From contig NZ_FOPG01000001.1 of the NCBI RefSeq assembly GCF_900113435.1, forward strand, positions 558,001 through 622,000: a DNA stretch of 64,000 nt. The letters are read 5' to 3'. The notes below the pieces were generated by a model, which was given only the letters and a program-made list of their open reading frames with translations, had not been told where the DNA came from and made no database searches. The stretch is from Sulfitobacter dubius. GTDB taxonomy: Bacteria; Pseudomonadota; Alphaproteobacteria; Rhodobacterales; Rhodobacteraceae. The first letter of the stretch is position 1. Each line of letters opens with the position of its first letter. The position numbers and the translations under genes were made by a program. Shown piece after piece: positions 43,123-52,619 of the stretch.

Positions 43123-44013
43123 ATGATCAGGTCCATGACAGGTTTCGCCTCTGCCTCCGGCGCTTTGGAGGGCTGGAGCTGGTCGTGGGAGTTGCGCGCG
43201 GTCAATGGCAAAGGGCTCGACCTGCGCCTGCGCGTGCCCGATTGGGTGGAGGGGCTGGAAGTCGCCCTGCGCAAGCAGGTGACGGCAGAAGTGGCGCGGG
43301 GCAATATCACCTGTAACCTGCGCATAGCTTCAGCCGAGAATGACGGTACGCTACAGGTCAACACTGCACAGGTCGACACGTTGCTTGCGGCGCTGCAAGA
43401 AATCGAAGCCCGCGCGATGGATGCCGGTGTCTCGCTCGCACCCTCGCGGGCCAGTGACATTTTGACCATGCGCGGCGTGTTGGAACAGTCCGATCAGGCG
43501 CAGGACATTGATGCGCTGCGCGAGGTCTTGTTGGCAGAATTCCCTGCGGTCTTGGAAGACTTCAACGCCATGCGCCGCCAAGAAGGTGCTGCCTTGGCGG
43601 ACGTGATGCAGGACCAGTTGAACGAAGTAGAGACCCTTGCCGCCAAAGCCGCAGCATTGGCCGATGCGCGAAAAGAAGACGCCGCCGCCAACCTGCGCCG
43701 CAACCTCGCGCGGGTGATGGACAACAGCGAAGGCGCGGATGCCGACCGGGTGGCCCAAGAGCTGGCCTTGATCGCGGTCAAAGCCGATGTCACCGAAGAG
43801 ATCGACCGCCTTGCTGCCCATGTCGCCGCCGCGCGCGCGTTGATCGGGCAGGGCGGGCCGGTGGGGCGCAAGCTGGATTTCCTGATGCAGGAGTTCAACC
43901 GCGAAGCCAACACGCTCTGTGCGAAGGCGCAGAGCACGGAACTAACGACTGTCGGTCTGGCCCTGAAGGCGGTGATCGACCAAATGCGCGAACAAGTGCA
44001 AAATGTGGAGTAA
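43123..44013 (+). CDS. yicC: YicC/YloC-family endoribonuclease
   Basis: 296 residues. MIRSMTGFASASGALEGWSW is the conserved N-terminus of the YicC family, followed by ELRAVNGKGLDLRLRVPDW. The C-terminal DUF1732 has EIDRLAAHVAAARALIGQGG and GRKLDFLMQEFNREANTLCA, including residues proposed for RNA cleavage. Members degrade small RNAs or clip RNA ends. The ATG was chosen because the conserved motif begins there. It precedes gmk by three bases, the usual yicC-gmk pair in alphaproteobacteria. Confidence 0.93.
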   Translation: MIRSMTGFASASGALEGWSWSWELRAVNGKGLDLRLRVPDWVEGLEVALRKQVTAEVARGNITCNLRIASAENDGTLQVNTAQVDTLLAALQEIEARAMDAGVSLAPSRASDILTMRGVLEQSDQAQDIDALREVLLAEFPAVLEDFNAMRRQEGAALADVMQDQLNEVETLAAKAAALADARKEDAAANLRRNLARVMDNSEGADADRVAQELALIAVKADVTEEIDRLAAHVAAARALIGQGGPVGRKLDFLMQEFNREANTLCAKAQSTELTTVGLALKAVIDQMREQVQNVE

Positions 44014-44016
44014 GAC

Positions 44017-44664
44017 GTGACAAAGCCAAACCGACGCGGCCTTCTGATCATCCTCAGTTCCCCCTCCGGGGCGGGCAAATCGACCATGGCCCACGCCCTG
44101 CGCGCATGGGATCCGACGATCAACTTCTCGGTCTCTGCCACCACCCGCGCGCCCCGCCCGGGCGAAGAGGACGGCACGGATTACCGCTTTGTCGGCGAAG
44201 AGGATTTCCGTCAGGCCGTGGCTGAGGGCGAAATGCTGGAACACGCCCATGTCTTCGGCAACTTCTATGGCTCCCCCAAAGCCCCCGTGCAGGCGGCGAT
44301 TGATCAGGGGCAGGACATCCTTTTCGACATCGACTGGCAGGGCGCCCAGCAGATCCGTAACTCTGACCTGAACACGCACACGCTGTCGATTTTCCTTCTG
44401 CCGCCCTCGATCACCGAGTTGAAGCGCCGTTTGGAAAGCCGGGGGCAGGACGATGCCGAGACCATTGCCAAGCGCATGGGCAAAAGCTGGGATGAGATCA
44501 GCCACTGGGATGGCTATGACTTCGTGCTGGTCAACGACGATCTCGACCAGACCGAGGCGCGGCTGAAATCCATCATCACCGCCGCGCGGCTGCGGCTGAG
44601 CCAACAGCCCGCCATCAAGGATCACGTCCGCCGTCTGCAATCTGAATTTGAGGATTTGAAATGA
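44017..44664 (+). CDS. gmk: Guanylate kinase
   Basis: Phosphorylates GMP to GDP with ATP. 215 residues from a GTG start. P-loop [10 protein letters not shown] is at 14-23; the GMP-binding [20 protein letters not shown] stretch and [11 protein letters not shown] are conserved, and [10 protein letters not shown] is the usual C-terminal mark. It lies three bases after yicC and overlaps the gamma-carbonic anhydrase gene by four bases. Essential nucleotide and ppGpp metabolism enzyme. Confidence 0.97.
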   Translation: MTKPNRRGLLIILSSPSGAGKSTMAHALRAWDPTINFSVSATTRAPRPGEEDGTDYRFVGEEDFRQAVAEGEMLEHAHVFGNFYGSPKAPVQAAIDQGQDILFDIDWQGAQQIRNSDLNTHTLSIFLLPPSITELKRRLESRGQDDAETIAKRMGKSWDEISHWDGYDFVLVNDDLDQTEARLKSIITAARLRLSQQPAIKDHVRRLQSEFEDLK

Positions 44665-45182
44665 CCCTTTACGCCCTTGCCGACGCCCGCCCCGATGTCT
44701 CTCCCGATGCATGGGTCGCGCCTGACGCCAATGTCATCGGCAAGGTGACGCTTGGCCCCGAAGCCTCTGTCTGGTTCGGCAGCACCCTGCGTGGCGACAA
44801 TGAGATGATCACCGTGGGGCGCGGCAGCAATGTGCAGGAGAACTGCGTCTTTCACACCGATATGGGCTATCCACTGACCGTGGGCGAAGATTGCACCATC
44901 GGTCATAAGGTCATGCTGCACGGCTGCACCATTGGCGACAACTCCTTGATCGGCATGGGTGCCACGGTGCTCAATGGGGCCAAGATCGGCAAGAACTGCC
45001 TGATTGGGGCAGAGGCGTTGATTACCGAAAACAAGGTGATCCCCGATGGGTCGCTCGTTATGGGTGTGCCGGGCAAAGTGGTACGGGAGCTCGATGCGCA
45101 GGCGATCCAGCGGCTAACCGCGAGCGCCAAACACTACGCCGAAAACGCCGCGCGCTTTCGCCGCGATCTTGAACCGCTCTGA
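44661..45182 (+). CDS. Gamma-carbonic anhydrase family protein
   Basis: 173 residues forming a left-handed beta helix. The three zinc-type histidines are His65 (NCVFHTDMG), His82 and His87 ([19 protein letters not shown]), the usual triad at subunit interfaces. Related to YrdA/PaaY proteins, some of which hydrate CO2 and others of unknown use. The ATG overlaps the gmk stop; phoR starts one base after its stop. It is probably transcribed with yicC-gmk, and through it phoR may have basal expression. Confidence 0.93.
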   Translation: MTLYALADARPDVSPDAWVAPDANVIGKVTLGPEASVWFGSTLRGDNEMITVGRGSNVQENCVFHTDMGYPLTVGEDCTIGHKVMLHGCTIGDNSLIGMGATVLNGAKIGKNCLIGAEALITENKVIPDGSLVMGVPGKVVRELDAQAIQRLTASAKHYAENAARFRRDLEPL

Positions 45183-45183
45183 C

Positions 45184-46236
45184 ATGGCGACCACTGCCGT
45201 TACCTTGACAGATGTCGTGGCGGCCTTGCCACTGCCAAGCGTCGCAATCAACGCCGAGGAGCGGATTACCGTTCTGAATGTCCCTGCCGAAGACCTGCTG
45301 GGCAAAGGGCTTGTCAACCGCCATTTCGTGACCGCGCTGCGTCAACCGGGGCTGGTTGAAGCGGTGGAGCGGTGCCTTGCCGGAGACGGCCCAAGCCAAG
45401 CGCGTTTCACCAGCGTCGGCGGCGAACATGGCACCACCTATGATGTCAGCCTGCGCCCTTTGGGCGATCACGGGATTGTCCTGCTCAGTTTCAATGATGT
45501 GACGGAGATGGCGCAGGCAGGTCAGATGCGCCGCGATTTCGTGGCCAACGTAAGCCATGAACTGCGCACCCCGCTGACCGCGCTCATCGGCTTTATCGAA
45601 ACACTGCAAGGCCCGGCACGCGACGACACGGCGGCGCGCGAGCGGTTTCTGGGGATCATGGCGCAAGAGGCCGAACGGATGAACCGACTGGTGGGAGAGT
45701 TGCTGTCTCTCAGCCGGGTCGAGGCTGAGGAACGCGTACGCCCCGAAGCGCCGCTGGATGTGCGCGACGTGCTGCGCGGCACCCTGCGCAACCTCGCGCC
45801 GCTTGCTGTCGATAGCAATGTGACGTTGGTCCCCGCGCTCGGCGATGAACCGGCGCAGGTCTTGGGTGATGCAGACCAGTTGATGCAGGTCTTTACCAAC
45901 CTGATCGAAAACGCGATCAAATATGGGGGTCGCGATAGTTCTGTCGATATCTCGACCGAGATCGCCTCTTATGACCCCGCCATGCGCGGCCCGGCGGTAC
46001 ATATCAGCGTCAGGGACCACGGCCCCGGCATTGACGCGATTCACCTGCCGCGGCTCACCGAACGGTTCTACCGTATCGATAGCCATCGCAGCCGCGCACT
46101 TGGCGGCACAGGGCTGGGGCTGGCCATCGTAAAGCACATCATGAATCGCCACCGCGGGCGGCTCAAAGTTACCAGCACCCCCGGTCAGGGCGCTGAATTC
46201 CGCGTGATATTGCCGATAAAAACGAATTCCGCCTGA
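45184..46236 (+). CDS. phoR: Phosphate-regulon sensor kinase PhoR, apparently soluble
   Basis: 350 residues: PAS-like sensory region (about 10-108), HisKA with phospho-acceptor His125 (FVANVSHELRTPLTALIGF) and an HATPase domain (NLIENAIKYGG, DHGPGIDAIHLPRLTERFYR, GGTGLGLAIVKHIM). There is no N-terminal membrane helix, in contrast to enterobacterial PhoR with its membrane anchor. It phosphorylates PhoB when phosphate is scarce, under control of PstSCAB and PhoU encoded downstream. The start immediately follows the carbonic anhydrase stop. The Pho box and pstS follow on the same strand. Confidence 0.93.
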   Translation: MATTAVTLTDVVAALPLPSVAINAEERITVLNVPAEDLLGKGLVNRHFVTALRQPGLVEAVERCLAGDGPSQARFTSVGGEHGTTYDVSLRPLGDHGIVLLSFNDVTEMAQAGQMRRDFVANVSHELRTPLTALIGFIETLQGPARDDTAARERFLGIMAQEAERMNRLVGELLSLSRVEAEERVRPEAPLDVRDVLRGTLRNLAPLAVDSNVTLVPALGDEPAQVLGDADQLMQVFTNLIENAIKYGGRDSSVDISTEIASYDPAMRGPAVHISVRDHGPGIDAIHLPRLTERFYRIDSHRSRALGGTGLGLAIVKHIMNRHRGRLKVTSTPGQGAEFRVILPIKTNSA

Positions 46237-46266
46237 TTTTTTTAGAAATTTGGTGATTCAGGCCGA

Positions 46267-46295
46267 CTGTCATGAAACTGTAACGTTGCTGTCAC
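46267..46295 (+). promoter_or_regulatory. Pho box (three 7-bp repeats) upstream of pstS
   Basis: CTGTCAT (46267-46273), CTGTAAC (46278-46284) and CTGTCAC (46289-46295), each separated by four bases, give an 11-bp period, the classical PhoB binding pattern with a third half-site. It lies 80 bases before the pstS ATG. CATAAA at 46315-46320 may be the -10. Confidence 0.92.
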
Positions 46296-46374
46296 AAAAG
46301 CACAGCATCGCCTTCATAAACGGGGCGCAGATCACCATGGGGTGGTCACCAATTCGCATCTGACAGGAGATATC

Positions 46375-47415
46375 ATGTCACTCGCAAAACTCACCACTTC
46401 CGCCCTGGCGATTGCCGCCGTATCCGCAACTGCCGCTGCCGCGCGTGACCAAGTGCAGGTTGCCGGTTCTTCGACCGTGCTGCCCTATGCCTCCATCGTC
46501 GCCGAAGCCTTTGGCGAAAACTTTGACTTCCCGACACCGGTCGTGGAATCGGGCGGCTCCTCGGCTGGCCTCAAGCGCTTCTGCGAAGGCGTGGGCGAGA
46601 ACACCATCGACGTGGCCAATGCCTCGCGCCAGATCAAAGACGCCGAAGTGGCGGCCTGTGCCGAGAACGGCGTGACCGACATCATCGAAGTGCGCATCGG
46701 CTATGACGGCATCGTCTTCGCCTCCGACATCAACGGTGAGACTTTCGCCTTCACCCCGAGCGATTGGTACAAGGCTCTGAGCGCCAAAGTTGTCGTCGAC
46801 GGCGAAGTGACCGAGAACCCCTATACCACATGGGATCAGGTCAACCCCGACTTCCCCGCACAGCCGATCCAAGCCTTCATCCCTGGCACCAAACACGGCA
46901 CGCGCGAAGTGTTCGAGGAAAAAGTGATCCTCGCGGGCTGTGAAGAAACCGGTGATCTTGAAGTTTTCGCCGAAGCTGCGGGCGGCGACGAGAAAGCGGC
47001 TGAGAAAGAGTGCATCAGCCTGCGCACCGACGGCAAGTCGGTCGACATCGACGGCGACTACACCGAGACGCTGGCGCGCATCGAAAGCAACAAAGACGGC
47101 ATCGGCGTCTTCGGTCTGGCCTTCTATGAAAACAACACAGACAAGCTTCAGGTTGCCACCATGGGCGACGTCGAGCCAACCACCGAAAGCATTGCATCCG
47201 GTGACTACCCCGTGTCGCGCCCGCTGTTCTTCTACGTCAAGAAAGCCCACATCGGCGTGATCCCCGGCCTGAAGGAATACGCTGAGTTCTTCGTCGCGGA
47301 CGAAGTTGCTGGCCCCGACGGCCCACTGGCCGAGTACGGTCTGGTCTCCGATCCCGAGCTGGCCGAGACTCAAGCCGTAGTGTCCGATGAGACCGTGATG
47401 GGCGGCGGTTCCTGA
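46375..47415 (+). CDS. pstS: Phosphate ABC substrate-binding protein PstS
   Basis: 346 residues with signal peptide MSLAKLTTSALAIAAVSATA (cleaved after AAA). QVAGSSTVLPYASIVAEAF and VVESGGSSAGLKRFCEG are the phosphate-binding loops, and VANASRQIKDAEVAAC is typical of the alphaproteobacterial form. It captures phosphate in the periplasm for PstCAB. The true start is the ATG after GACAGGAGATATC, 11 codons into the longest frame. Transcription should be driven by the Pho box; a terminator before pstC keeps its level high. Confidence 0.96.
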   Translation: MSLAKLTTSALAIAAVSATAAAARDQVQVAGSSTVLPYASIVAEAFGENFDFPTPVVESGGSSAGLKRFCEGVGENTIDVANASRQIKDAEVAACAENGVTDIIEVRIGYDGIVFASDINGETFAFTPSDWYKALSAKVVVDGEVTENPYTTWDQVNPDFPAQPIQAFIPGTKHGTREVFEEKVILAGCEETGDLEVFAEAAGGDEKAAEKECISLRTDGKSVDIDGDYTETLARIESNKDGIGVFGLAFYENNTDKLQVATMGDVEPTTESIASGDYPVSRPLFFYVKKAHIGVIPGLKEYAEFFVADEVAGPDGPLAEYGLVSDPELAETQAVVSDETVMGGGS

Positions 47416-47431
47416 ACTCAAATCTGACGAC

Positions 47432-47462
47432 ACCGGGGGCGGGCTGCTGCCCCCGGTTTTTA
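47432..47462 (+). terminator. Intraoperonic terminator between pstS and pstC
   Basis: Stem ACCGGGGGC / GCCCCCGGT (47432-47440 with 47449-47457) and TTTTT. It would lower pstC expression relative to pstS. Confidence 0.88.
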
Positions 47463-47487
47463 TGCCTTTTGATCCACCGGGGGACAT

Positions 47488-48984
47488 GTGGGACAAATTC
47501 TAACAACAGGCGCGGTACTGCCGCTGGTGGTGCTGATCGCAGCGCTGGCCTTGGGTGGCTATTTCCTTGCCCGCAAGCGCGCATTGGCATCGGCCAAAGG
47601 TGACAGCCGCAATCTGCATTCGCTGCCCAGCTATTACGGTTATAACGCGCTGATGAGCGTGGCCGTGCCTGCGCTTTTGGTTCTGGGCATTTGGCTGCTG
47701 GTGCAGCCGATGCTGGTGCAATCTTCGGTGGTCGACATGATCCCCGCCAGCGCGGTGCCAGAAGGGTCTTCTGTTAACCTGATCATGAGTGATGTGCGCC
47801 GTCTGGCCGATGGGCTGGATGCGGCGGTTTCTACCGGGGTGATCAGCGCGGATGACGCTACGGGCCTATCCGCTGCGGACGACCTACGCGCTTGGCTTGC
47901 TGAACGCGGGGTCGCCCTCGGCGCAGACGTGAGCCCCGAAGTGCTTGAGGCCGCACAGGCTTACCGTGAAATGACAGCGACGGGCAATTTCTGGCGCAAT
48001 ATCCTTGTGGCCTTGATCGCGCTAGTTGCGCTGATGTTGGTGCTTCGCGAAACCAATAAAGACTTCCGCGCCCGCAACCGGGTCGAAGGTGGCATCAAGG
48101 CGCTGCTGATCCTTGCGGCCTCCCTCGCGATCCTCACCACCGTAGGCATCGTGCTGTCGATGCTGTTTGAGACGATCAACTTCTTCAACCTGCATCCATG
48201 GACTGACTTCTTCTTCGGCTCCTCTTGGGCTCCGAACTTTCGCGGTGACAGTGACCTGTCGATCCTGCCGCTGCTCTGGGGGACGCTCTATATCTCTTTC
48301 ATCGCGCTGCTGGTCGCCGTGCCAATCGGGCTTTTCGCCGCGATTTACCTGAGTGAATATGCAGGCCCCAAGGTACGCGCCACGGCCAAGCCGCTTTTGG
48401 AAATCCTGGCCGGTATCCCCACCATCGTCTATGGTCTGTTCGCGTTGCTGACCGTAGGGCCGTTCCTTGTGAACGTCTTCGGTCGCGGCGACGCTGGGCT
48501 TCTTGGCGTCGACTGGATGTCGGGGGCGACGTCGGTTTTGACCGCAGGCCTGGTGATGGGGATCATGCTAATCCCCTTCGTCTCCTCCCTGTCTGACGAC
48601 ATCATCAACGCGGTGCCACAGTCGCTACGCGACGGCTCCTTCGGCTTGGGTGCCACACAGTCCGAGACAATCCGTCAAGTCGTGATCCCCGCCGCTTTGC
48701 CGGGTATCGTCGGGGCCGTTTTGCTGGCCGCGAGCCGCGCCATCGGTGAGACGATGATCGTCGTGCTGGGGGCAGGGGCCATCGCCCGCATCTCGGGCAA
48801 TCCGCTGGAAGCCATGACAACCATCACCACCCGCATCGTCAGCCAGCTCACCGGGGACAGCGATTTCGCCAGCCCTGAGACGTTGGTCGCCTTTGCGCTT
48901 GGCCTGACCCTCTTCGTCCTGACCTTGGGCCTGAACGTGCTGGCCCTCTACATCGTGCGCAAATACCGGGAGCAGTACGAATGA
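47488..48984 (+). CDS. pstC: Phosphate ABC permease PstC, extended
   Basis: 498 residues from a GTG (the nearby ATG is out of frame and stops quickly). Six C-terminal membrane segments carry the binding-protein-dependent transport signature EILAGIPTIVYGLFALLTVG, and QSLRDGSFGLGATQSETIRQ is the coupling loop. The N-terminal 200 residues, with two further membrane segments and a periplasmic loop (about 75-150), are absent in short PstC and typical of alphaproteobacteria. It overlaps pstA by four bases. Confidence 0.94.
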   Translation: MGQILTTGAVLPLVVLIAALALGGYFLARKRALASAKGDSRNLHSLPSYYGYNALMSVAVPALLVLGIWLLVQPMLVQSSVVDMIPASAVPEGSSVNLIMSDVRRLADGLDAAVSTGVISADDATGLSAADDLRAWLAERGVALGADVSPEVLEAAQAYREMTATGNFWRNILVALIALVALMLVLRETNKDFRARNRVEGGIKALLILAASLAILTTVGIVLSMLFETINFFNLHPWTDFFFGSSWAPNFRGDSDLSILPLLWGTLYISFIALLVAVPIGLFAAIYLSEYAGPKVRATAKPLLEILAGIPTIVYGLFALLTVGPFLVNVFGRGDAGLLGVDWMSGATSVLTAGLVMGIMLIPFVSSLSDDIINAVPQSLRDGSFGLGATQSETIRQVVIPAALPGIVGAVLLAASRAIGETMIVVLGAGAIARISGNPLEAMTTITTRIVSQLTGDSDFASPETLVAFALGLTLFVLTLGLNVLALYIVRKYREQYE

Positions 48985-50336
48985 GCGATATCCCCAACCC
49001 CGCAGCCCCTTTTGCAGACCCGCGCGGTGCGTCCTTGCTGAAGCAAGACGGGCGCACCAAACGCCGCAACGCCGCTGAGGGACGTTTCAAACTCTATGGT
49101 ATCGTGGCCATCACCATCGGCTTGCTGATGCTGCTGACGCTGCTCTTTACCATCATCTCGCGCGGCACTGGCGCGTTCCAACAGACCTATGTGACGCTCT
49201 CAGTGCCACTTCTGGAGGACAAGCTCGACAAGAACGGTAACCGTAACCTGGAAGACATCAAAAAGGTCTCGACGTTCGGTTACTCCCCTCTGCTAAACGC
49301 GGCCTTTGAGAATAAGATCGAAACTGCAGGCATCGATAGTGACCTGAAAGCCAAGGCTATGGCTGGCATCCTGTCAAAAGATGCCGCCGCCCAATTGCGT
49401 GATCATGTGCTTGCCAACCCTGAGTTGATCGGTTCCGATGCGGAGTTTGAATTTCTCACCAACAGCCGCGTCGATGGCTATCTCAAGGGCCGTGTCAGCC
49501 GTGACAGCATCGCCAACGACAAGAACATCAGCGCCGAACAGCTTGATCTGGTTGATGCGCTGATCGCAGATGGCAGCATTGAAAAACGCTTCAACCTCGA
49601 CTTCATCACTGGCGCCGACGCCTCTGACGCACGGCCCGAAGCGGCGGGCATGGGTGTGGCAATGATCGGTTCATTCGCAATGATGCTGGTGGTGCTGGTG
49701 CTGGCGCTGCCCATCGGAGTCGCGGCCTCGATCTATCTTGAGGAGTTCGCCCCGAAAAACTGGATCACCGACATTATTGAGGTTAACATCAGCAACCTCG
49801 CAGCGGTCCCGTCGATCGTCTTTGGCATCTTGGGCCTTGCGGTCTTTATCAACTACATGCACCTGCCAAACTCCGCACCCTTGGTCGGGGGTCTGGTGCT
49901 GACGCTCATGACGCTGCCCACCATCATCATCTCGACCCGCGCCTCGCTGAAATCCGTGCCGCCGTCGATCCGTGATGCGGCGCTCGGGGTAGGGGCCTCG
50001 AAAATGCAATCGGTCTTCCACCACGTGCTGCCCCTCGCCGCGCCCGGCATTCTGACCGGCACCATCATCGGGCTGGCCCAAGCGCTTGGGGAAACGGCAC
50101 CCTTGCTGCTGATTGGGATGGTCGGCTTCATCGCCTCCAACCCGCCAGAGAGCATCGCCGAAGGGCTGATGTCGCCGAACTCAGCCATGCCGGCCCAAAT
50201 TTACGAATGGGCCAAACGCGCCGACCCAGCTTTCTATGAACGTGCCTGGGGCGGTATCATCATCCTACTGGTGTTCCTGATCTCTATGAACGCCATCGCC
50301 GTACTGCTCCGCCGCCGCTTTGAGCGACGCTGGTAA
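48981..50336 (+). CDS. pstA: Phosphate ABC permease PstA, extended
   Basis: 451 residues. One N-terminal membrane helix (about 38-57) is followed by a large periplasmic insertion (about 60-215), then five helices with the permease signature NISNLAAVPSIVFGILGLAV and DAALGVGASKMQSVFHHVLP. The insertion mirrors that of PstC, suggesting the two loops meet in the periplasm. The ATG overlaps the pstC stop. pstB starts 15 bases later. Confidence 0.94.
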   Translation: MSDIPNPAAPFADPRGASLLKQDGRTKRRNAAEGRFKLYGIVAITIGLLMLLTLLFTIISRGTGAFQQTYVTLSVPLLEDKLDKNGNRNLEDIKKVSTFGYSPLLNAAFENKIETAGIDSDLKAKAMAGILSKDAAAQLRDHVLANPELIGSDAEFEFLTNSRVDGYLKGRVSRDSIANDKNISAEQLDLVDALIADGSIEKRFNLDFITGADASDARPEAAGMGVAMIGSFAMMLVVLVLALPIGVAASIYLEEFAPKNWITDIIEVNISNLAAVPSIVFGILGLAVFINYMHLPNSAPLVGGLVLTLMTLPTIIISTRASLKSVPPSIRDAALGVGASKMQSVFHHVLPLAAPGILTGTIIGLAQALGETAPLLLIGMVGFIASNPPESIAEGLMSPNSAMPAQIYEWAKRADPAFYERAWGGIIILLVFLISMNAIAVLLRRRFERRW

Positions 50337-50351
50337 ACAAGGGACGGGACC

Positions 50352-51149
50352 ATGAAAGACAACAGATATTCGGAGAGTGACGTGACAATCCAACCCGTCA
50401 AGATCGCGGCCCGCAATGTGCAGGTCTACTATGGTGACAGCCACGCCATTCGTGACGTGGACATCGATATCGCCGACAAAACCGTGACGGCCTTTATCGG
50501 CCCATCAGGCTGCGGCAAGTCGACTTTTCTTCGCTGTATCAATAGAATGAACGACACTATTGATGCGGCCCGTGTGACCGGAGATATCCGTATCGACGGC
50601 GAAGACATCTATGACAAACGTGTCGATCCGGTGCAGCTCCGCGCCAAGGTCGGCATGGTGTTTCAAAAGCCAAACCCATTCCCCAAATCGATCTACGACA
50701 ACGTGGCTTACGGCCCGCGCATTCACGGTCTGGCCCGCAACAAGGCCGATCTTGACGACATCGTTGAACAGGCGCTGCGCCGTGGGGCGATCTGGAACGA
50801 GGTGAAGGACCGTCTGCACGCACCGGGTACTGGCCTGTCTGGGGGACAACAGCAGCGTCTGTGCATTGCCCGCGCCGTGGCGACGGAGCCGGAAGTGCTG
50901 TTGATGGACGAACCTTGCTCAGCCCTTGATCCGATCGCCACCGCGCAAGTTGAGGAATTGATTGACGAATTGCGCCAAAACTACTCCGTCGTGATCGTCA
51001 CACACTCCATGCAACAAGCCGCACGGGTGAGCCAGAAGACTGCCTTCTTCCACCTCGGCAACCTTGTGGAATTTGGCGACACCGACGACATCTTCACGCG
51101 CCCCCAAGACCCGCGCACCGAAAGCTACATCACCGGCCGTATTGGATAA
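50352..51149 (+). CDS. pstB: Phosphate ABC ATPase PstB
   Basis: 265 residues. Walker A GPSGCGKS (50-57), signature [16 protein letters not shown], Walker [21 protein letters not shown] and the H-loop [14 protein letters not shown] are intact. [15 protein letters not shown] is specific to PstB. It energises phosphate import and, with PhoU, reports transport state to PhoR. An in-frame GTG 14 codons downstream is possible, but the ATG has a GGGACGGGACC ribosome site. Confidence 0.97.
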   Translation: MKDNRYSESDVTIQPVKIAARNVQVYYGDSHAIRDVDIDIADKTVTAFIGPSGCGKSTFLRCINRMNDTIDAARVTGDIRIDGEDIYDKRVDPVQLRAKVGMVFQKPNPFPKSIYDNVAYGPRIHGLARNKADLDDIVEQALRRGAIWNEVKDRLHAPGTGLSGGQQQRLCIARAVATEPEVLLMDEPCSALDPIATAQVEELIDELRQNYSVVIVTHSMQQAARVSQKTAFFHLGNLVEFGDTDDIFTRPQDPRTESYITGRIG

Positions 51150-51153
51150 TATC

Positions 51154-51861
51154 ATGTCAGATCAACACATTGCATCAGCATTCGACCGCGATCTGGAAGC
51201 CGTTCAGGCACAGATCCTCAAAATGGGCGGGCTGGTCGAAGACGCCATTCGCCGCGGCGCGCAATCGCTTGAAACCCGCGACGAAGAGCTCGCCAATGAG
51301 GTGCGGGCAGGGGACAAGGCCATCGATGGCCTGGAAGAGCAGATCAACGAAAGCGCCGCCCGCGTCATCGCTTTGCGCGCGCCAACGGCGATTGACCTGC
51401 GCCTGACACTGAGCGTTATCAAGATTAGCGCCAACCTAGAACGTATTGGCGACTATGCAAAAAACATGGCCAAGCGCACTAGCGTTTTGAACCAAATGGA
51501 ACCCGTCAGCGACAGCACCGGCGCAATCCGCCGCATGGCTGGCGCAGTTGAGGCGATGCTGAAAGACGCGCTTGATGCTTATATCCAGCGCGACGCTGAA
51601 CTCGCGCGCGATGTGATCACCCGCGACGAAGATGTCGACCAGATGTACAACGCGCTGTTCCGCGAATTCCTTACCTTCATGATGGAAGACCCGCGCAGCA
51701 TCACCGCCTGTATGCACTTGCATTTCATCGCCAAGAACGTTGAGCGTATGGGCGATCATGTGACGTCCATTGCCGAACAGGTCGTCTATCTGGTGACCGG
51801 TGAAACGCCCGAGGAAGATCGCCCCAAAGCCGACCGCACCTCGATCACCACGAAGGACTGA
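51154..51861 (+). CDS. phoU: Phosphate signalling protein PhoU
   Basis: 235 residues of two repeated three-helix bundles, each with the metal-binding E/DxxxD motif: RAGDKAIDGLEEQINESAAR and TRDEDVDQMYNALFREFLTF. It restrains PhoR signalling when phosphate is plentiful by linking it to PstB. The start is MSDQHIASAFDRDLEA, four bases after pstB; the longer frame lies inside pstB. phoB starts four bases later. Confidence 0.96.
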   Translation: MSDQHIASAFDRDLEAVQAQILKMGGLVEDAIRRGAQSLETRDEELANEVRAGDKAIDGLEEQINESAARVIALRAPTAIDLRLTLSVIKISANLERIGDYAKNMAKRTSVLNQMEPVSDSTGAIRRMAGAVEAMLKDALDAYIQRDAELARDVITRDEDVDQMYNALFREFLTFMMEDPRSITACMHLHFIAKNVERMGDHVTSIAEQVVYLVTGETPEEDRPKADRTSITTKD

Positions 51862-51865
51862 GAAG

Positions 51866-52555
51866 ATGGACGTAACACGGCCACAGGTTTTGCTGGTAGA
51901 AGACGAGCCCGCGCAACGTGAAGTTTTGGCCTATAACCTCGAAGCCGAAGGCTTTGAGGTGCGCCGAGCCGAAGATGGCGAAGAAGCGATGCTTTTGGTT
52001 TCAGAAGCCGCGCCCGATCTGGTGATCCTCGATTGGATGATGCCCTTGATGAGCGGCATCGAAGTCTGCCGCCAGTTGAAGTCGCGGGAAAGCACGCGGC
52101 ATATCCCGGTCATCATGCTCTCGGCGCGATCCGAAGAAGTGGACACCGTTCGAGGCCTCGAAACCGGTGCGGACGATTATGTGATCAAGCCATACAATCT
52201 GCGTGAACTCATGGCGCGTGTACGGACGCAACTACGCCGAACCCGGCCAGCGGCCGCAGGCGCGCTTCTCAGCTTTGATGACATACAGCTCGATCCAGAA
52301 CGTCACCGTGTGAGCCGTGCGGGCAGCGAGTTAAAGTTGGGACCGACTGAGTACCGATTGCTGACAACGTTGCTGGAAAAACCCGGTCGGGTGTTCAGCC
52401 GCGATCAATTGCTCGATCATGTTTGGGGCCGCGATATCTATGTTGATACGCGCACGGTCGATGTCCATATCGCACGGCTACGCAAAGCATTGACCCGCGA
52501 AGGCGGTGGCGATCCGATCAGAACCGTACGTGGCGCGGGATACGCCTTAGGTTAA
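51866..52555 (+). CDS. phoB: Phosphate response regulator PhoB
   Basis: 229 residues. The receiver domain has VEDEP (11-15), the phospho-acceptor Asp56 (LVILDWMMP) and Lys of VIKPYN. The C-terminal winged helix (LDPERHRVSRAGSELKLGPT, FSRDQLLDHVWGRDIYVDTR, TVDVHIARLRKAL) is of the OmpR/PhoB class and binds Pho boxes such as the one before pstS. Last gene of phoR-pst-phoU-phoB, so autoregulated if transcribed from the pstS promoter. An AT-rich patch with hairpins follows. Confidence 0.97.
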   Translation: MDVTRPQVLLVEDEPAQREVLAYNLEAEGFEVRRAEDGEEAMLLVSEAAPDLVILDWMMPLMSGIEVCRQLKSRESTRHIPVIMLSARSEEVDTVRGLETGADDYVIKPYNLRELMARVRTQLRRTRPAAAGALLSFDDIQLDPERHRVSRAGSELKLGPTEYRLLTTLLEKPGRVFSRDQLLDHVWGRDIYVDTRTVDVHIARLRKALTREGGGDPIRTVRGAGYALG

Positions 52556-52574
52556 GCGATTTGGCGTATTGGCT

Positions 52575-52619
52575 TATGGGTATTATTTACATAATACTGA
52601 TTATAAGTATCATCCCATA
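52575..52619. other. AT-rich nested hairpins after phoB
   Basis: The inner stem GTATTAT-TTAC-ATAATAC (52580-52597) lies inside outer arms TATGGG (52575-52580) and CCCATA (52614-52619). The patch is strikingly AT-rich for this genome. It could end phoB transcription or hold promoter elements for aroQ. Confidence 0.4.
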
